Source of the DNA: Bacillota bacterium
GTDB lineage: Bacteria; Bacillota; Clostridia; Christensenellales; Aristaeellaceae
Length of the DNA: 64,000 nucleotides
Reading direction: 5' to 3'
Assembly: GCA_963169565.1 (NCBI GenBank)
Contig: CAUJDI010000056.1
Coordinates: forward strand, 1 to 64,000
How positions within the stretch are numbered: the stretch's first letter is position 1; the number at the start of each line of letters is the position of its first letter. Positions 16,335 to 23,922 of the stretch are shown here, piece after piece. Below the pieces are notes generated by a model, which did not search any database, was not told the origin of the DNA, and worked only from the letters and a program-made list of their open reading frames with translations. The position numbers and the translations under genes are program-made.

Positions 16335-17660
16335 ATGAAAGGATCCTGGAGAAAACTCGCTTCCATGGTGCTGGCTATGCTGATGCTGACCTTGCTGGCC
16401 CTGCCGTCAGTCGGTCTGGCCGCGGAAAAGATTGAGATCCGGCTGATGACCCCGTGGACAGCCGGTTCCGCTGCCTATGACCAGATCGAGGCACTGCTGG
16501 CCAGCTGGGTAGAAAAGCATCCCAATGTGACGATCGTCCACGACGCGCTGCCCACTGCCGACGTCCGCACCAAGCTGACCGTCGAAATGGCGGCCGGCAA
16601 TCCCCCTGACGTGTCCTGGAGCCCGCTGAGCTATGCCCGCGAGTTCATCAAGGACAACAAGATCATCGACTGGTCCGGCGTTTTTAAAGATCCGCGCTAT
16701 CCCGAATTCAAGCAGTGGTTCTCGGAGACCTCGCTGAACTTCGCCACCACGCTGGATGGAAAGATCATGCTGGCTCCGCAGGAAGGCTCCATCGACGGCC
16801 TGTACTACAACAAGGACCTGTTTGCTCAGTACGGCTGGAAAGTGCCCACCACGTTTGACGAGCTGCTCGCATTGGTACCTCAGACAAAAGCCCAGGGGAT
16901 CGCGACCCTGGTGACCGGCGGCAAAGACGGCCGCTTTGCATGGATGGCTTCTGCCTTGCTGGCGCGCGCAGCCGGCTTGAAAAACTTCACAGCGCTCACG
17001 CTGGGTGACAACAAGACCAGCTGGGATGATCCCGCCTTCGGATTTGTCACCATGATGACCAAATTCAAGGAACTGGTCGATGCGGGCGCATTCCCCAACG
17101 GCGTGCTGGGCATGAGCGCGACGGAAGCTGACCAGCTCTTCGCCCGCGGCGAGTCCGCGATGTATTATGAAGGTGCCTGGAAGCCTGGCAACTTCAACAC
17201 CGCCGGCGGCCCTGAATTCCTGGCTAAACTCGGCCGTGTCGACTTCCCCGTGATGACAGACTGCCCAGATGGCGATGCGAATGTCCGCGTCGGCGGCAAC
17301 ATTACCGGTTTCTTCGTCGCTGCCGGACTGTCTGAGGAAAAGCAGGACCTGTGCATCCAGCTGGCCCGCGACATCTGCAGCCCTGAGTTCAATACCCCGA
17401 TCATGGAAAAAGGCGGCTTCGTGTATGCCGGCAAGACGGATTATGACGCGAGCAAGGTCTCCAGTGTCATGAACGAGCTGATCCAGGCTTACCGCACCGC
17501 CCCCGCCTACATCCCCTCGATGGATACCATCGCGCCCCCGGCCGTGGACCTGGCGATCAAGCGGACGGCCATGCCGGGTCTCATTACCGGCGAGTATGAC
17601 GTGAACGCGGCCGTCGCAGAGGTTCAGAAAGCGGCTGTGGATTATGTGAACGCCCAGTAA
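16335..17660 (+). CDS. Extracellular solute-binding protein of the second ABC importer
   Basis: This 441-residue family 1 binding protein has a signal peptide (hydrophobic core, likely cleavage after GLAA|EK) and SBP features (RLMTPWTAGSAAYDQIEALL, AAGNPPDVSWSPL, ANVRVGGNITGFFVAAG). AAAGGAGG precedes the ATG. It should present the right-wing substrate to the permeases encoded next. Like the first binding protein it lacks a lipobox cysteine. It is not closely similar to the left-wing binding protein, so the two importers probably take different ligands. Confidence 0.93.
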   Translation: MKGSWRKLASMVLAMLMLTLLALPSVGLAAEKIEIRLMTPWTAGSAAYDQIEALLASWVEKHPNVTIVHDALPTADVRTKLTVEMAAGNPPDVSWSPLSYAREFIKDNKIIDWSGVFKDPRYPEFKQWFSETSLNFATTLDGKIMLAPQEGSIDGLYYNKDLFAQYGWKVPTTFDELLALVPQTKAQGIATLVTGGKDGRFAWMASALLARAAGLKNFTALTLGDNKTSWDDPAFGFVTMMTKFKELVDAGAFPNGVLGMSATEADQLFARGESAMYYEGAWKPGNFNTAGGPEFLAKLGRVDFPVMTDCPDGDANVRVGGNITGFFVAAGLSEEKQDLCIQLARDICSPEFNTPIMEKGGFVYAGKTDYDASKVSSVMNELIQAYRTAPAYIPSMDTIAPPAVDLAIKRTAMPGLITGEYDVNAAVAEVQKAAVDYVNAQ

Positions 17661-17670
17661 ACCCTACTCT

Positions 17671-17706
17671 GTCGCCGCGCTTGCCCCACAGGACAGGCGC
17701 GGCGAC
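17671..17706 (+). terminator. Intercistronic hairpin between binding protein and permease genes
   Basis: Perfect 10-bp arms (17671-17680 and 17697-17706) with a 16-nt loop lie between the binding-protein stop and the first permease. There is no T-tract. It mirrors the hairpin at 5466-5496 in the left wing. Confidence 0.65.
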
Positions 17707-17738
17707 AATTCCTGAAACAATAAAGGAGAAGCGCCACA

Positions 17739-18626
17739 ATGGCCGGCAGGAAAAAGGGTCCGGACACGATGCCGAAAGCGGAGACAAACGCTCAGCTGAT
17801 GATCGGCAAGAAGCGCACGAAGGTCATGATCTACATCTCACTGACCTTTTTTGCGCTGCTGGTGTTTCTTCCGCTTCTGTGGCTTTTCTTCTCGTCTCTG
17901 AAGTCTCAGGCTGACCTGACGATGAACACCTGGGGACCGCCCAAAGACTGGCTCTGGAATAATTATATCAAGGCCTGGAAAGGCTCCAAAATCGACCGTT
18001 ACCTGCTCAACAGCATGTATGTCACCGCGCTCACGATCGTCATCACGGTCCTTGCGTGCACACCCATCAGCTTTGTGCTGGCCCGGTATCGCTTCCGATT
18101 CAAGAAGCTGCTGTATTACGTGGCGATCGCGGGCATGATGATCCCCATCCATTCGGCGGTCATCCCCCTGTACATGATGGTCGGTGACCTGGACAAGTAC
18201 AACAACCTCAATATGCTGGCCTTTATCTATGCCGCGTTCCGGATACCGGTCTCCATCTTCATCCTTGAGGGGTTTATGAGCAGCATACCCAGGGACCTGG
18301 AGGAATGCGCCTTTATCGACGGATGTTCGACTACCAAGCTATTCCTGAAAATCATCGTGCCACTGTCTAGGGATGGGATCGTCACCATCTCCGTTCTGGC
18401 GGTGCTGGCCTGCTGGAATGAGCTGCTTGTTGCCATGCTGATCCTCAGCAAGCCCGCGCTCAAGACGCTGCCGATCGGGCTGATGGGTTTCATTACGGAA
18501 TATAACTCCGAGTATACGCAATTGGCAGCAGGCATCATGATCGCGATCGTTCCCAGCATCTTATTCTATCTCATCGCTCAGGAGAAAATTGAGAAGGGCA
18601 TGATTGCCGGCTCGATCAAGGGGTAA
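17739..18626 (+). CDS. Carbohydrate ABC transporter permease (MalG-type)
   Basis: The 295-residue protein has a charged N-terminal tail, six hydrophobic segments and the EAA loop (LEECAFIDGCSTTKLFLKIIVPLSRDGI); it ends in IKG, as MalG-type permeases do. AAAGGAG lies upstream of the ATG. Here the MalG-type gene precedes the MalF-type gene, the reverse of the left wing, so the two importers were not made by a simple local duplication. Confidence 0.93.
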   Translation: MAGRKKGPDTMPKAETNAQLMIGKKRTKVMIYISLTFFALLVFLPLLWLFFSSLKSQADLTMNTWGPPKDWLWNNYIKAWKGSKIDRYLLNSMYVTALTIVITVLACTPISFVLARYRFRFKKLLYYVAIAGMMIPIHSAVIPLYMMVGDLDKYNNLNMLAFIYAAFRIPVSIFILEGFMSSIPRDLEECAFIDGCSTTKLFLKIIVPLSRDGIVTISVLAVLACWNELLVAMLILSKPALKTLPIGLMGFITEYNSEYTQLAAGIMIAIVPSILFYLIAQEKIEKGMIAGSIKG

Positions 18627-18654
18627 GAGCCCTCGGATAGAAAGGTTTTATTGC

Positions 18655-19533
18655 ATGCGAATCACCAAGAGCAATCGAGGCGTCATACTGTTGTTCCTGG
18701 TTCCCGGCTTCGCGCTCTATCTTTATTTGGTGCTGTACCCCATCGTACAGTCGGCAGTTCTTAGCCTGTATAGGTGGGATACCCTGGCTTCCAAGCGCTT
18801 CATCGGATTTGGCAATTATGTATCGGTCTTCAACTCATCCCTGTTTTGGAAGTCGATGACCAATTCGATCATATTCATGCTGGCCACGACGCTGCTTCAG
18901 GTCGTTATCGGCTTTTTCCTGGGCTACCTTGTCTACCTGCAGCTGAAGGGGTACCGTTTCTATAAAACGATGCTCTTTATCCCAACGGTCCTTCCCTCTG
19001 TCGCAGTAGGCTTTATCTGGAACTATATCTACAGCCCCAGTATGGGCCTGCTCAAACCGCTTATGACAGCTCTGGGGCTCAAGGCCAGCTACATTCCCCC
19101 TCTTTCCGATCCGACGCTTGCGCTGCTGGCGATCATCATCGCGCAGACATGGAACTCCTGCGGTATCCAGGTGATCCTGTTCAACTCGGGCTTTATGAAC
19201 ATGCCCGGCGAGGTCATCGAGAGCGCGACGCTGGACGGCGCAAGCGGCTTTGGGATGATCCGGCATATGATCATCCCCCTGAGCTGGGACATCATCAAGA
19301 TGGTGATCATTCTGCAGCTCATCGGTGCGCTGCGGGCATTCGACCTTGTATACGTCATGACAGGAGGCGGTCCGAACCACGCGACTGAACTGCTGCCCAT
19401 GCACCTGTTTGTCAATGCGTTTGAGAATTTCAACCTTGGATACGGAAACGTGGTCGCGATGGTGATCTTTGTATTGGCTATGCTGATAACGATCTTTATG
19501 CGCAAACTGATGGAAAGGGACAGTTTGTATTAA
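18655..19533 (+). CDS. Sugar ABC transporter permease (MalF-type)
   Basis: Start set at ATG 18655 (MRITKSNRGVI) after AGAAAGG; an earlier in-frame ATG at 18604 would overlap the previous gene and has no ribosome site. The 292-residue product has six membrane segments and an EAA loop (VIESATLDGASGFGMIRHMIIPLSWDII). It pairs with the MalG-type permease upstream. As in the left wing, no ATPase gene is present, so a shared ATPase is needed. Confidence 0.93.
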   Translation: MRITKSNRGVILLFLVPGFALYLYLVLYPIVQSAVLSLYRWDTLASKRFIGFGNYVSVFNSSLFWKSMTNSIIFMLATTLLQVVIGFFLGYLVYLQLKGYRFYKTMLFIPTVLPSVAVGFIWNYIYSPSMGLLKPLMTALGLKASYIPPLSDPTLALLAIIIAQTWNSCGIQVILFNSGFMNMPGEVIESATLDGASGFGMIRHMIIPLSWDIIKMVIILQLIGALRAFDLVYVMTGGGPNHATELLPMHLFVNAFENFNLGYGNVVAMVIFVLAMLITIFMRKLMERDSLY

Positions 19534-19571
19534 AGATAGATAACCAACAATATATAAAGGAGAACAAACCA

Positions 19572-20273
19572 ATGACACGCGAGGAGCTCATCACAGAAAT
19601 CAGGAAATTCAGGAACGCCGATCTTTCCGACGGCATGGACGCTCTGGGGCTTGTGGACAAGGGCACGATGAACCAGAAGATGCGTCCGCTCCGCCCGGGG
19701 ATGGAATTCAAGGGTTATGCCTACACCGTGAAGCTGCTGCCCAAACAGGACGGGGTCGTCTCCTGCACCAGCGTCGAGCAGTGGCGGGAGGAGCTGGGCA
19801 AGGGCTGCGGGGATATTTACCGCTTTGTGGACGGCATCACGGAGAAAACAGCAAAGGATATGGTCGTCGTGATCGATATGGGAGGCGTGACCGGCGGAGT
19901 GTGGGGGTCTGAGATCGCAATGAATACCATGATCCGCGGCATCTCCGGCGCGGTGATCGACGGCGGCTGCAGGGATTCCTATGAAACCAACCTGGAGAAG
20001 GCGAACGTTTTCTGCACGCGCCGGACCTTTGTACATGCTTATGGCCGCGTCACCTTCGGCGGGACCAATCTGCCCGTCAACTGTGCCGGCGTGCTGGTCA
20101 AGGCCGGTGACATCGTCTGCGCGGATGATGACGGCGTGCTGGTGATCCCCTACGAACGCGCGGAAGAGGTGTTGATGTTTGCGAGGATGCAGCTTGAGGA
20201 TGACATCAAGACGCGCGGCGAACACTACAGGAAGCTGGGCTTCAAGCCCGATGAGACGCTGAGCAGGCTGTAA
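19572..20273 (+). CDS. RraA family protein (4-hydroxy-4-methyl-2-oxoglutarate aldolase-like)
   Basis: The 233-residue protein carries the RraA/HMG-aldolase pattern: LSDGMDALG near the N-terminus, then GAVIDGGCRDSYET with the paired Arg-Asp that binds pyruvate enolate and divalent metal. Family members cleave 4-hydroxy-4-methyl-2-oxoglutarate or 4-carboxy-4-hydroxy-2-oxoadipate and can decarboxylate oxaloacetate; others bind RNase E (RraA proper), which is unlikely here. The gene follows the permeases after AAAGGAG and precedes a dehydrogenase and the HMG-CoA enzymes. A catabolic aldolase acting on a branched hydroxy-acid is the most coherent reading. Confidence 0.85.
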   Translation: MTREELITEIRKFRNADLSDGMDALGLVDKGTMNQKMRPLRPGMEFKGYAYTVKLLPKQDGVVSCTSVEQWREELGKGCGDIYRFVDGITEKTAKDMVVVIDMGGVTGGVWGSEIAMNTMIRGISGAVIDGGCRDSYETNLEKANVFCTRRTFVHAYGRVTFGGTNLPVNCAGVLVKAGDIVCADDDGVLVIPYERAEEVLMFARMQLEDDIKTRGEHYRKLGFKPDETLSRL

Positions 20274-20298
20274 AAGGCTGCAGAATGGAGCAACAGGA

Positions 20299-21333
20299 AT
20301 GATTGCATTGCAGAAAATCGCCCAAGGGGAGGGGGGGGAGTTCCGCGACGTCCATGTCCCTTCTCCGGGCCCCAGGGATCTCCTGGTCAAGGTCCGCGCA
20401 ACCGCGCTGTGCAAGTCGGACGTGGAAGTTCTGGAGTGGACCCCGCTTGTCGCCGCAGGCAACCTGCCGCTGCCGCTGACAATGGGCCATGAGTTTGCAG
20501 GAGAGGTCGTAACGGTCGGCGACCTGGTCCGCCAGTTCAAAGTCGGTGACCATGTGGCGGGCGAGACACATATCCCGTGCGAAAAATGCCTCGAGTGCCG
20601 TACGGACCACAAGCACATCTGCTCCGGCGGCATGGGGGTCCTTGGACGCAACGTCAACGGCAGCTTTGCCGAGTATATCCTGCTGCCAGAAATTTCCGCC
20701 ATCAGGGTCAGGAAGGAAGCGCCGTTTGAAGAGATGGCCCTTCTTGAACCTCTGGGCACCGCCCTGCACGCGCTGCAGAAGGCGCAGCCCTCCGGAAAGA
20801 CCGTTGCCATCCTTGGCGTGGGGACCATTGGCCTGATGGCCTGTGAAATGGCGCGCGCGCTGGGTGCGACAAGGGTCATCGCGCTGGACATCAACAAAGA
20901 CCGCCTGGCATACAGCCTCGAACTGGGCGCGGACGTCGCCCTGGACGGGCGGGAGGGTGATTTTGTGTCTCGCGCCCGTGAAATGACCCATGGATCGGGT
21001 GTCGACGCGGTCGTGGATTTCACAGGAAGCCCGCGGGTCATCAACCAGGCGATCGACGCACTCAGGACCGCCGGGACGCTTGTTCAGGTTGGAATGGTCG
21101 GCGCCGAGATGACGATCCCCCAATACATGTACAGGGTCGTTTACCGCGAACTGCTCCTGACGGGCATTTTCGGCAGGCACATGTACAAGACCTGGGAACT
21201 GCTCAACGCCTTGCTCGAAACCGGGAAGATCAGGCCCAGCCGCTACGTGGCCAAGGTGATGCCGCTTTCCGAGTACAAAACGGCATGGGAGCAATTTGAT
21301 ACCTACAACGGCCGCGCAGTGATGATTCCATGA
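20299..21333 (+). CDS. Zinc-dependent medium-chain alcohol dehydrogenase (threonine/polyol dehydrogenase type)
   Basis: The 344-residue MDR protein shows the catalytic-zinc Cys (ATALCKSDVE), GHEFAGEV, the four-cysteine structural zinc loop (CEKCLECRTDHKHIC) and the NAD-binding GVGTIGL. The loop resembles L-threonine 3-dehydrogenase and L-idonate/sorbitol dehydrogenases. It probably oxidises a secondary alcohol of the imported compound to a keto-acid or keto-sugar for the neighbouring RraA aldolase or CoA enzymes. It lies 25 bp after RraA and overlaps the region of the following start. Confidence 0.9.
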   Translation: MIALQKIAQGEGGEFRDVHVPSPGPRDLLVKVRATALCKSDVEVLEWTPLVAAGNLPLPLTMGHEFAGEVVTVGDLVRQFKVGDHVAGETHIPCEKCLECRTDHKHICSGGMGVLGRNVNGSFAEYILLPEISAIRVRKEAPFEEMALLEPLGTALHALQKAQPSGKTVAILGVGTIGLMACEMARALGATRVIALDINKDRLAYSLELGADVALDGREGDFVSRAREMTHGSGVDAVVDFTGSPRVINQAIDALRTAGTLVQVGMVGAEMTIPQYMYRVVYRELLLTGIFGRHMYKTWELLNALLETGKIRPSRYVAKVMPLSEYKTAWEQFDTYNGRAVMIP

Positions 21334-21356
21334 ACAGGGAAGGAGACCGGAAACAG

Positions 21357-22244
21357 ATGGATATCGATCAGTTCCCAAAGTCGGTTGAGATTTTTGAAGT
21401 AGGTCCGCGGGACGGGCTGCAGCCCGAACCGGTGTTTGTTCCTACCGAAAAGAAGATCGAGCTGGTGGACCGGCTCACGGATGCGGGATGCCCCCGCATC
21501 GAGGTCACATCCTTTGTCCACCCCAAATGGGTGCCCCAGATGGCTGACGCCAAAGAGGTCATCGCCGGCATCCGGCAGAAGCCCGGCGTCGTATACAGCG
21601 CACTGATCCCCAATCTCAGGGGGCTTGAGCTCGCAATCGCCGCAGGTCTTTCAGAAGTGGTGACCATCATGAGCACTTCTGAGAGCCACAATATGAAGAA
21701 CCTCAACATGACCAGGCAGCAGTCCCTTGAACAGGTCAGGGAGATCAACCGGGTCGCCCGCGAGAACGGCGTTCGTGTGCGCAGTTACATCGCGACGGTA
21801 TTCGGCTGCCCGATCGAAGGGGCCATGGATCCACAGATTGCGCTGGATACGGCCCTGCGGCTGGAGGAGTACGGATCCTATGAGATCTCCCTGGGCGATA
21901 CGACCGGCATGGCGAATCCGATCAGCGCTTACCGGATCCCGAAGATGATCCGAGAGAAACTGACCAAAGCCCGCCTGGCCGTGCATTACCACAAATACCA
22001 CGGCATGGAATTTGCCAACAACCTTGCCTCGCTGGAAGCCGGGATCACGATCTTCGACGGCGCGGCCGGCGGACTGGGCGGCTGTCCCTATGCGCCGGGC
22101 GCAAAGGGGAACTGCCAGACGGAGATCCTGGTGGAGATGTTCCACCGCATGGGCATCCAAACGGGGATCGACGAGGAAAAGATCCGCGAGACCGGCGCTT
22201 TCGCGCAGACGCTCAGCACGCTGCTGCACCAGAAGTGCCAGTAA
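21357..22244 (+). CDS. HMG-CoA lyase-like DRE-TIM metallolyase
   Basis: Start chosen at ATG 21357, with GGAAGGAGA 11 nt upstream; ATG 21330 overlaps the dehydrogenase stop but lacks a site. The 295-residue protein matches HMG-CoA lyase: VGPRDGLQ (R18, D19), an EVTSFVHPKWVPQMAD strand, the HxH metal pair (H210, H212) and the GLGGCPYAPGAKGN loop with the catalytic Cys and Asn. The residue after the HxH, usually Asp, is Lys213, so the substrate may be modified. The family cleaves HMG-CoA to acetyl-CoA and acetoacetate. It is 16 bp ahead of an HMG-CoA reductase gene. Confidence 0.87.
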   Translation: MDIDQFPKSVEIFEVGPRDGLQPEPVFVPTEKKIELVDRLTDAGCPRIEVTSFVHPKWVPQMADAKEVIAGIRQKPGVVYSALIPNLRGLELAIAAGLSEVVTIMSTSESHNMKNLNMTRQQSLEQVREINRVARENGVRVRSYIATVFGCPIEGAMDPQIALDTALRLEEYGSYEISLGDTTGMANPISAYRIPKMIREKLTKARLAVHYHKYHGMEFANNLASLEAGITIFDGAAGGLGGCPYAPGAKGNCQTEILVEMFHRMGIQTGIDEEKIRETGAFAQTLSTLLHQKCQ

Positions 22245-22260
22245 GAAGGGAGAAAAGCTC

Positions 22261-23571
22261 ATGGAAGAGCTAAAGATCGCCCAGGAATATCAGCGCGGCG
22301 AAATCAAGAGCCAGAACCTTGAGGAAGTCGTATTTGACAGGATCTATGGCAGGGACGCAAGCAAACTGAGAGATGCCTGTGACCTTGCGGCGAAGATCCG
22401 CTGTGATGCCGTACAGCAGGAGACCGGCGTGGAGATGCCGATGATCCGAAGCACGCGCATCGACAACTGCTCCCTGGCGGCAGGCGGCACGCGCCTGCTG
22501 GCCGGCATCGAGGGGAAGATCGGCGGTGCAGTCATCCCGATGGGGATCGTCGGACCCGTCCGCATCAAGGGACAATACGTCGACGAAAGCGTCTACATCC
22601 CCCTGGCAACCAATGAGGCAGCCTTGGTGGCGGGCATGCAGCGCGGCACGAAGGCTATCAACCTGGCAGGCGGCCTGCGCACCCTGGTGCACTTTGACGG
22701 CATGACCAGGGCGCCGCTGATCGAGGCCCCCGACATCGCGGAGGCAAGGCAGCTGATCGACCGGATCAAAACGGACACAGCATTGTTTGAGACGCTGCGC
22801 GGCTATTCCCGAGACCCCTTTGTCCGCCTGGACGCGATCGATCCGTATCAGCTGGGGACAAAGGTTTTCCTGCGCCTCACGTTCAAGACTGGAGACGCGA
22901 TGGGCATGAACGGGGTGACAAAGGCCTCGGCCGACATCACGCGCGCCCTGCTGGGCATGCTCCCCGGCTGGCGGCTCATCACCATCAGTTCCAACCTGTG
23001 CACCGATAAGAAGGCGGCCCATATCAACGTTTTGAACGGCCGGGGCAAGTCGGTCCAGACAGAGGTCTTCCTCTCTGATGAGGTGCTCAAAACAGTGTTC
23101 AAGCAGGGGGTTTGCGGGCGGAGCGTCGAAAAGACCGTCTTCCACAAATGCTACCTGGGTTCCGGCTTAAGCGGCACAATCGGCGGCTTCAACGTCAACG
23201 CGGCCAACGCCATTGCCGCATTCTACGCGGCGACCGGCCAGGACCTGGCCCACGTCGTTTCCTCCTCCAACATCTTCGTACAGGCGGACGCGACAGACGA
23301 CGGCGTACACTTCATGGTCAGCCTGCCCTGCCTGGAGCTGGCGACCATCGGCGGGGGAACAATGTTCGGAACGGCTCGCGAAGCCCTGCGCCTGATCGGA
23401 TGCGACGGCTTCGGCAGCAACGTGGACGACAACAAGAACGTCCTGAGGCTAGCGGAGATCGCGGCGGCGGCGGTCACATCACTGGACCTGAACACGGCCT
23501 GCGCGCAGGCGGCAGGATATGAAATGGCGGACTCGCACGTGAAGCTTGCGCGCGGTGAGGTCGATAAGTGA
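22261..23571 (+). CDS. HMG-CoA reductase (class I-like)
   Basis: The 436-residue protein starts at ATG 22261. The catalytic set is intact: E119 (PLATNEAALVA), K250/K251 (CTDKKAA), D328 (GQDLAHVV) and H426 (SHVKLAR), with spacings close to those of known HMG-CoA reductases. The NAD(P)-site ATIGGGT and the TGDAMGMN segment are clear. Segment similarity is closer to class I (archaeal/eukaryotic) than class II. In this operon it probably works in the oxidative direction, mevalonate plus CoA to HMG-CoA, as in Pseudomonas mevalonii, feeding the lyase. A biosynthetic mevalonate role is less likely because no kinase or HMG-CoA synthase is nearby. Confidence 0.92.
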   Translation: MEELKIAQEYQRGEIKSQNLEEVVFDRIYGRDASKLRDACDLAAKIRCDAVQQETGVEMPMIRSTRIDNCSLAAGGTRLLAGIEGKIGGAVIPMGIVGPVRIKGQYVDESVYIPLATNEAALVAGMQRGTKAINLAGGLRTLVHFDGMTRAPLIEAPDIAEARQLIDRIKTDTALFETLRGYSRDPFVRLDAIDPYQLGTKVFLRLTFKTGDAMGMNGVTKASADITRALLGMLPGWRLITISSNLCTDKKAAHINVLNGRGKSVQTEVFLSDEVLKTVFKQGVCGRSVEKTVFHKCYLGSGLSGTIGGFNVNAANAIAAFYAATGQDLAHVVSSSNIFVQADATDDGVHFMVSLPCLELATIGGGTMFGTAREALRLIGCDGFGSNVDDNKNVLRLAEIAAAAVTSLDLNTACAQAAGYEMADSHVKLARGEVDK

Positions 23572-23922
23572 GATCAGCGCTGCGGAAAGGCAGTAGTGCT
23601 GATTGAGATACGGATTGCTTCATTATATATGCAGTTGATTTTGGAAGCGCTTCCTCCCCGCAGCGGATCGCGAAATGGATGCCTTACCCAGAAAATAAAC
23701 CAGATTTCTGTAATGACTCAGCTGCCGGATGGGTTCCGAAACGGGTATCAAGCCCGGTGCGGGACCTTTTCCTGAGGCGCTAGAAAGACTGTTGAGCAGG
23801 GCTTTCAGGACAGGCAGCAAAAGAAACAGATGCTCCATTCATGGCGTGTTATAATTTAGAGAGAACGATCACGGACGCGGTGGTAGGAACCTGTTCGAGT
23901 CCAATATGAAGGAGGAACCACT
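23572..23922. other. Intergenic region before the iron dehydrogenase gene
   Basis: No gene is supported in these 350 bases. TATAAT-like sequence (TTATAATTTA near 23849-23858) may be the promoter of the dehydrogenase/racemase pair, but no clear -35 box is seen. The gap suggests that the last two cargo genes form a separate transcript. Confidence 0.4.

Noticed and set aside
19530-21378. Long minus-strand open frames (500 and 378 residues) opposite RraA and the zinc dehydrogenase
   Set aside because: They are antisense shadows in GC-rich DNA with Arg/His/Gln-rich translations; the plus strand has clear motifs.
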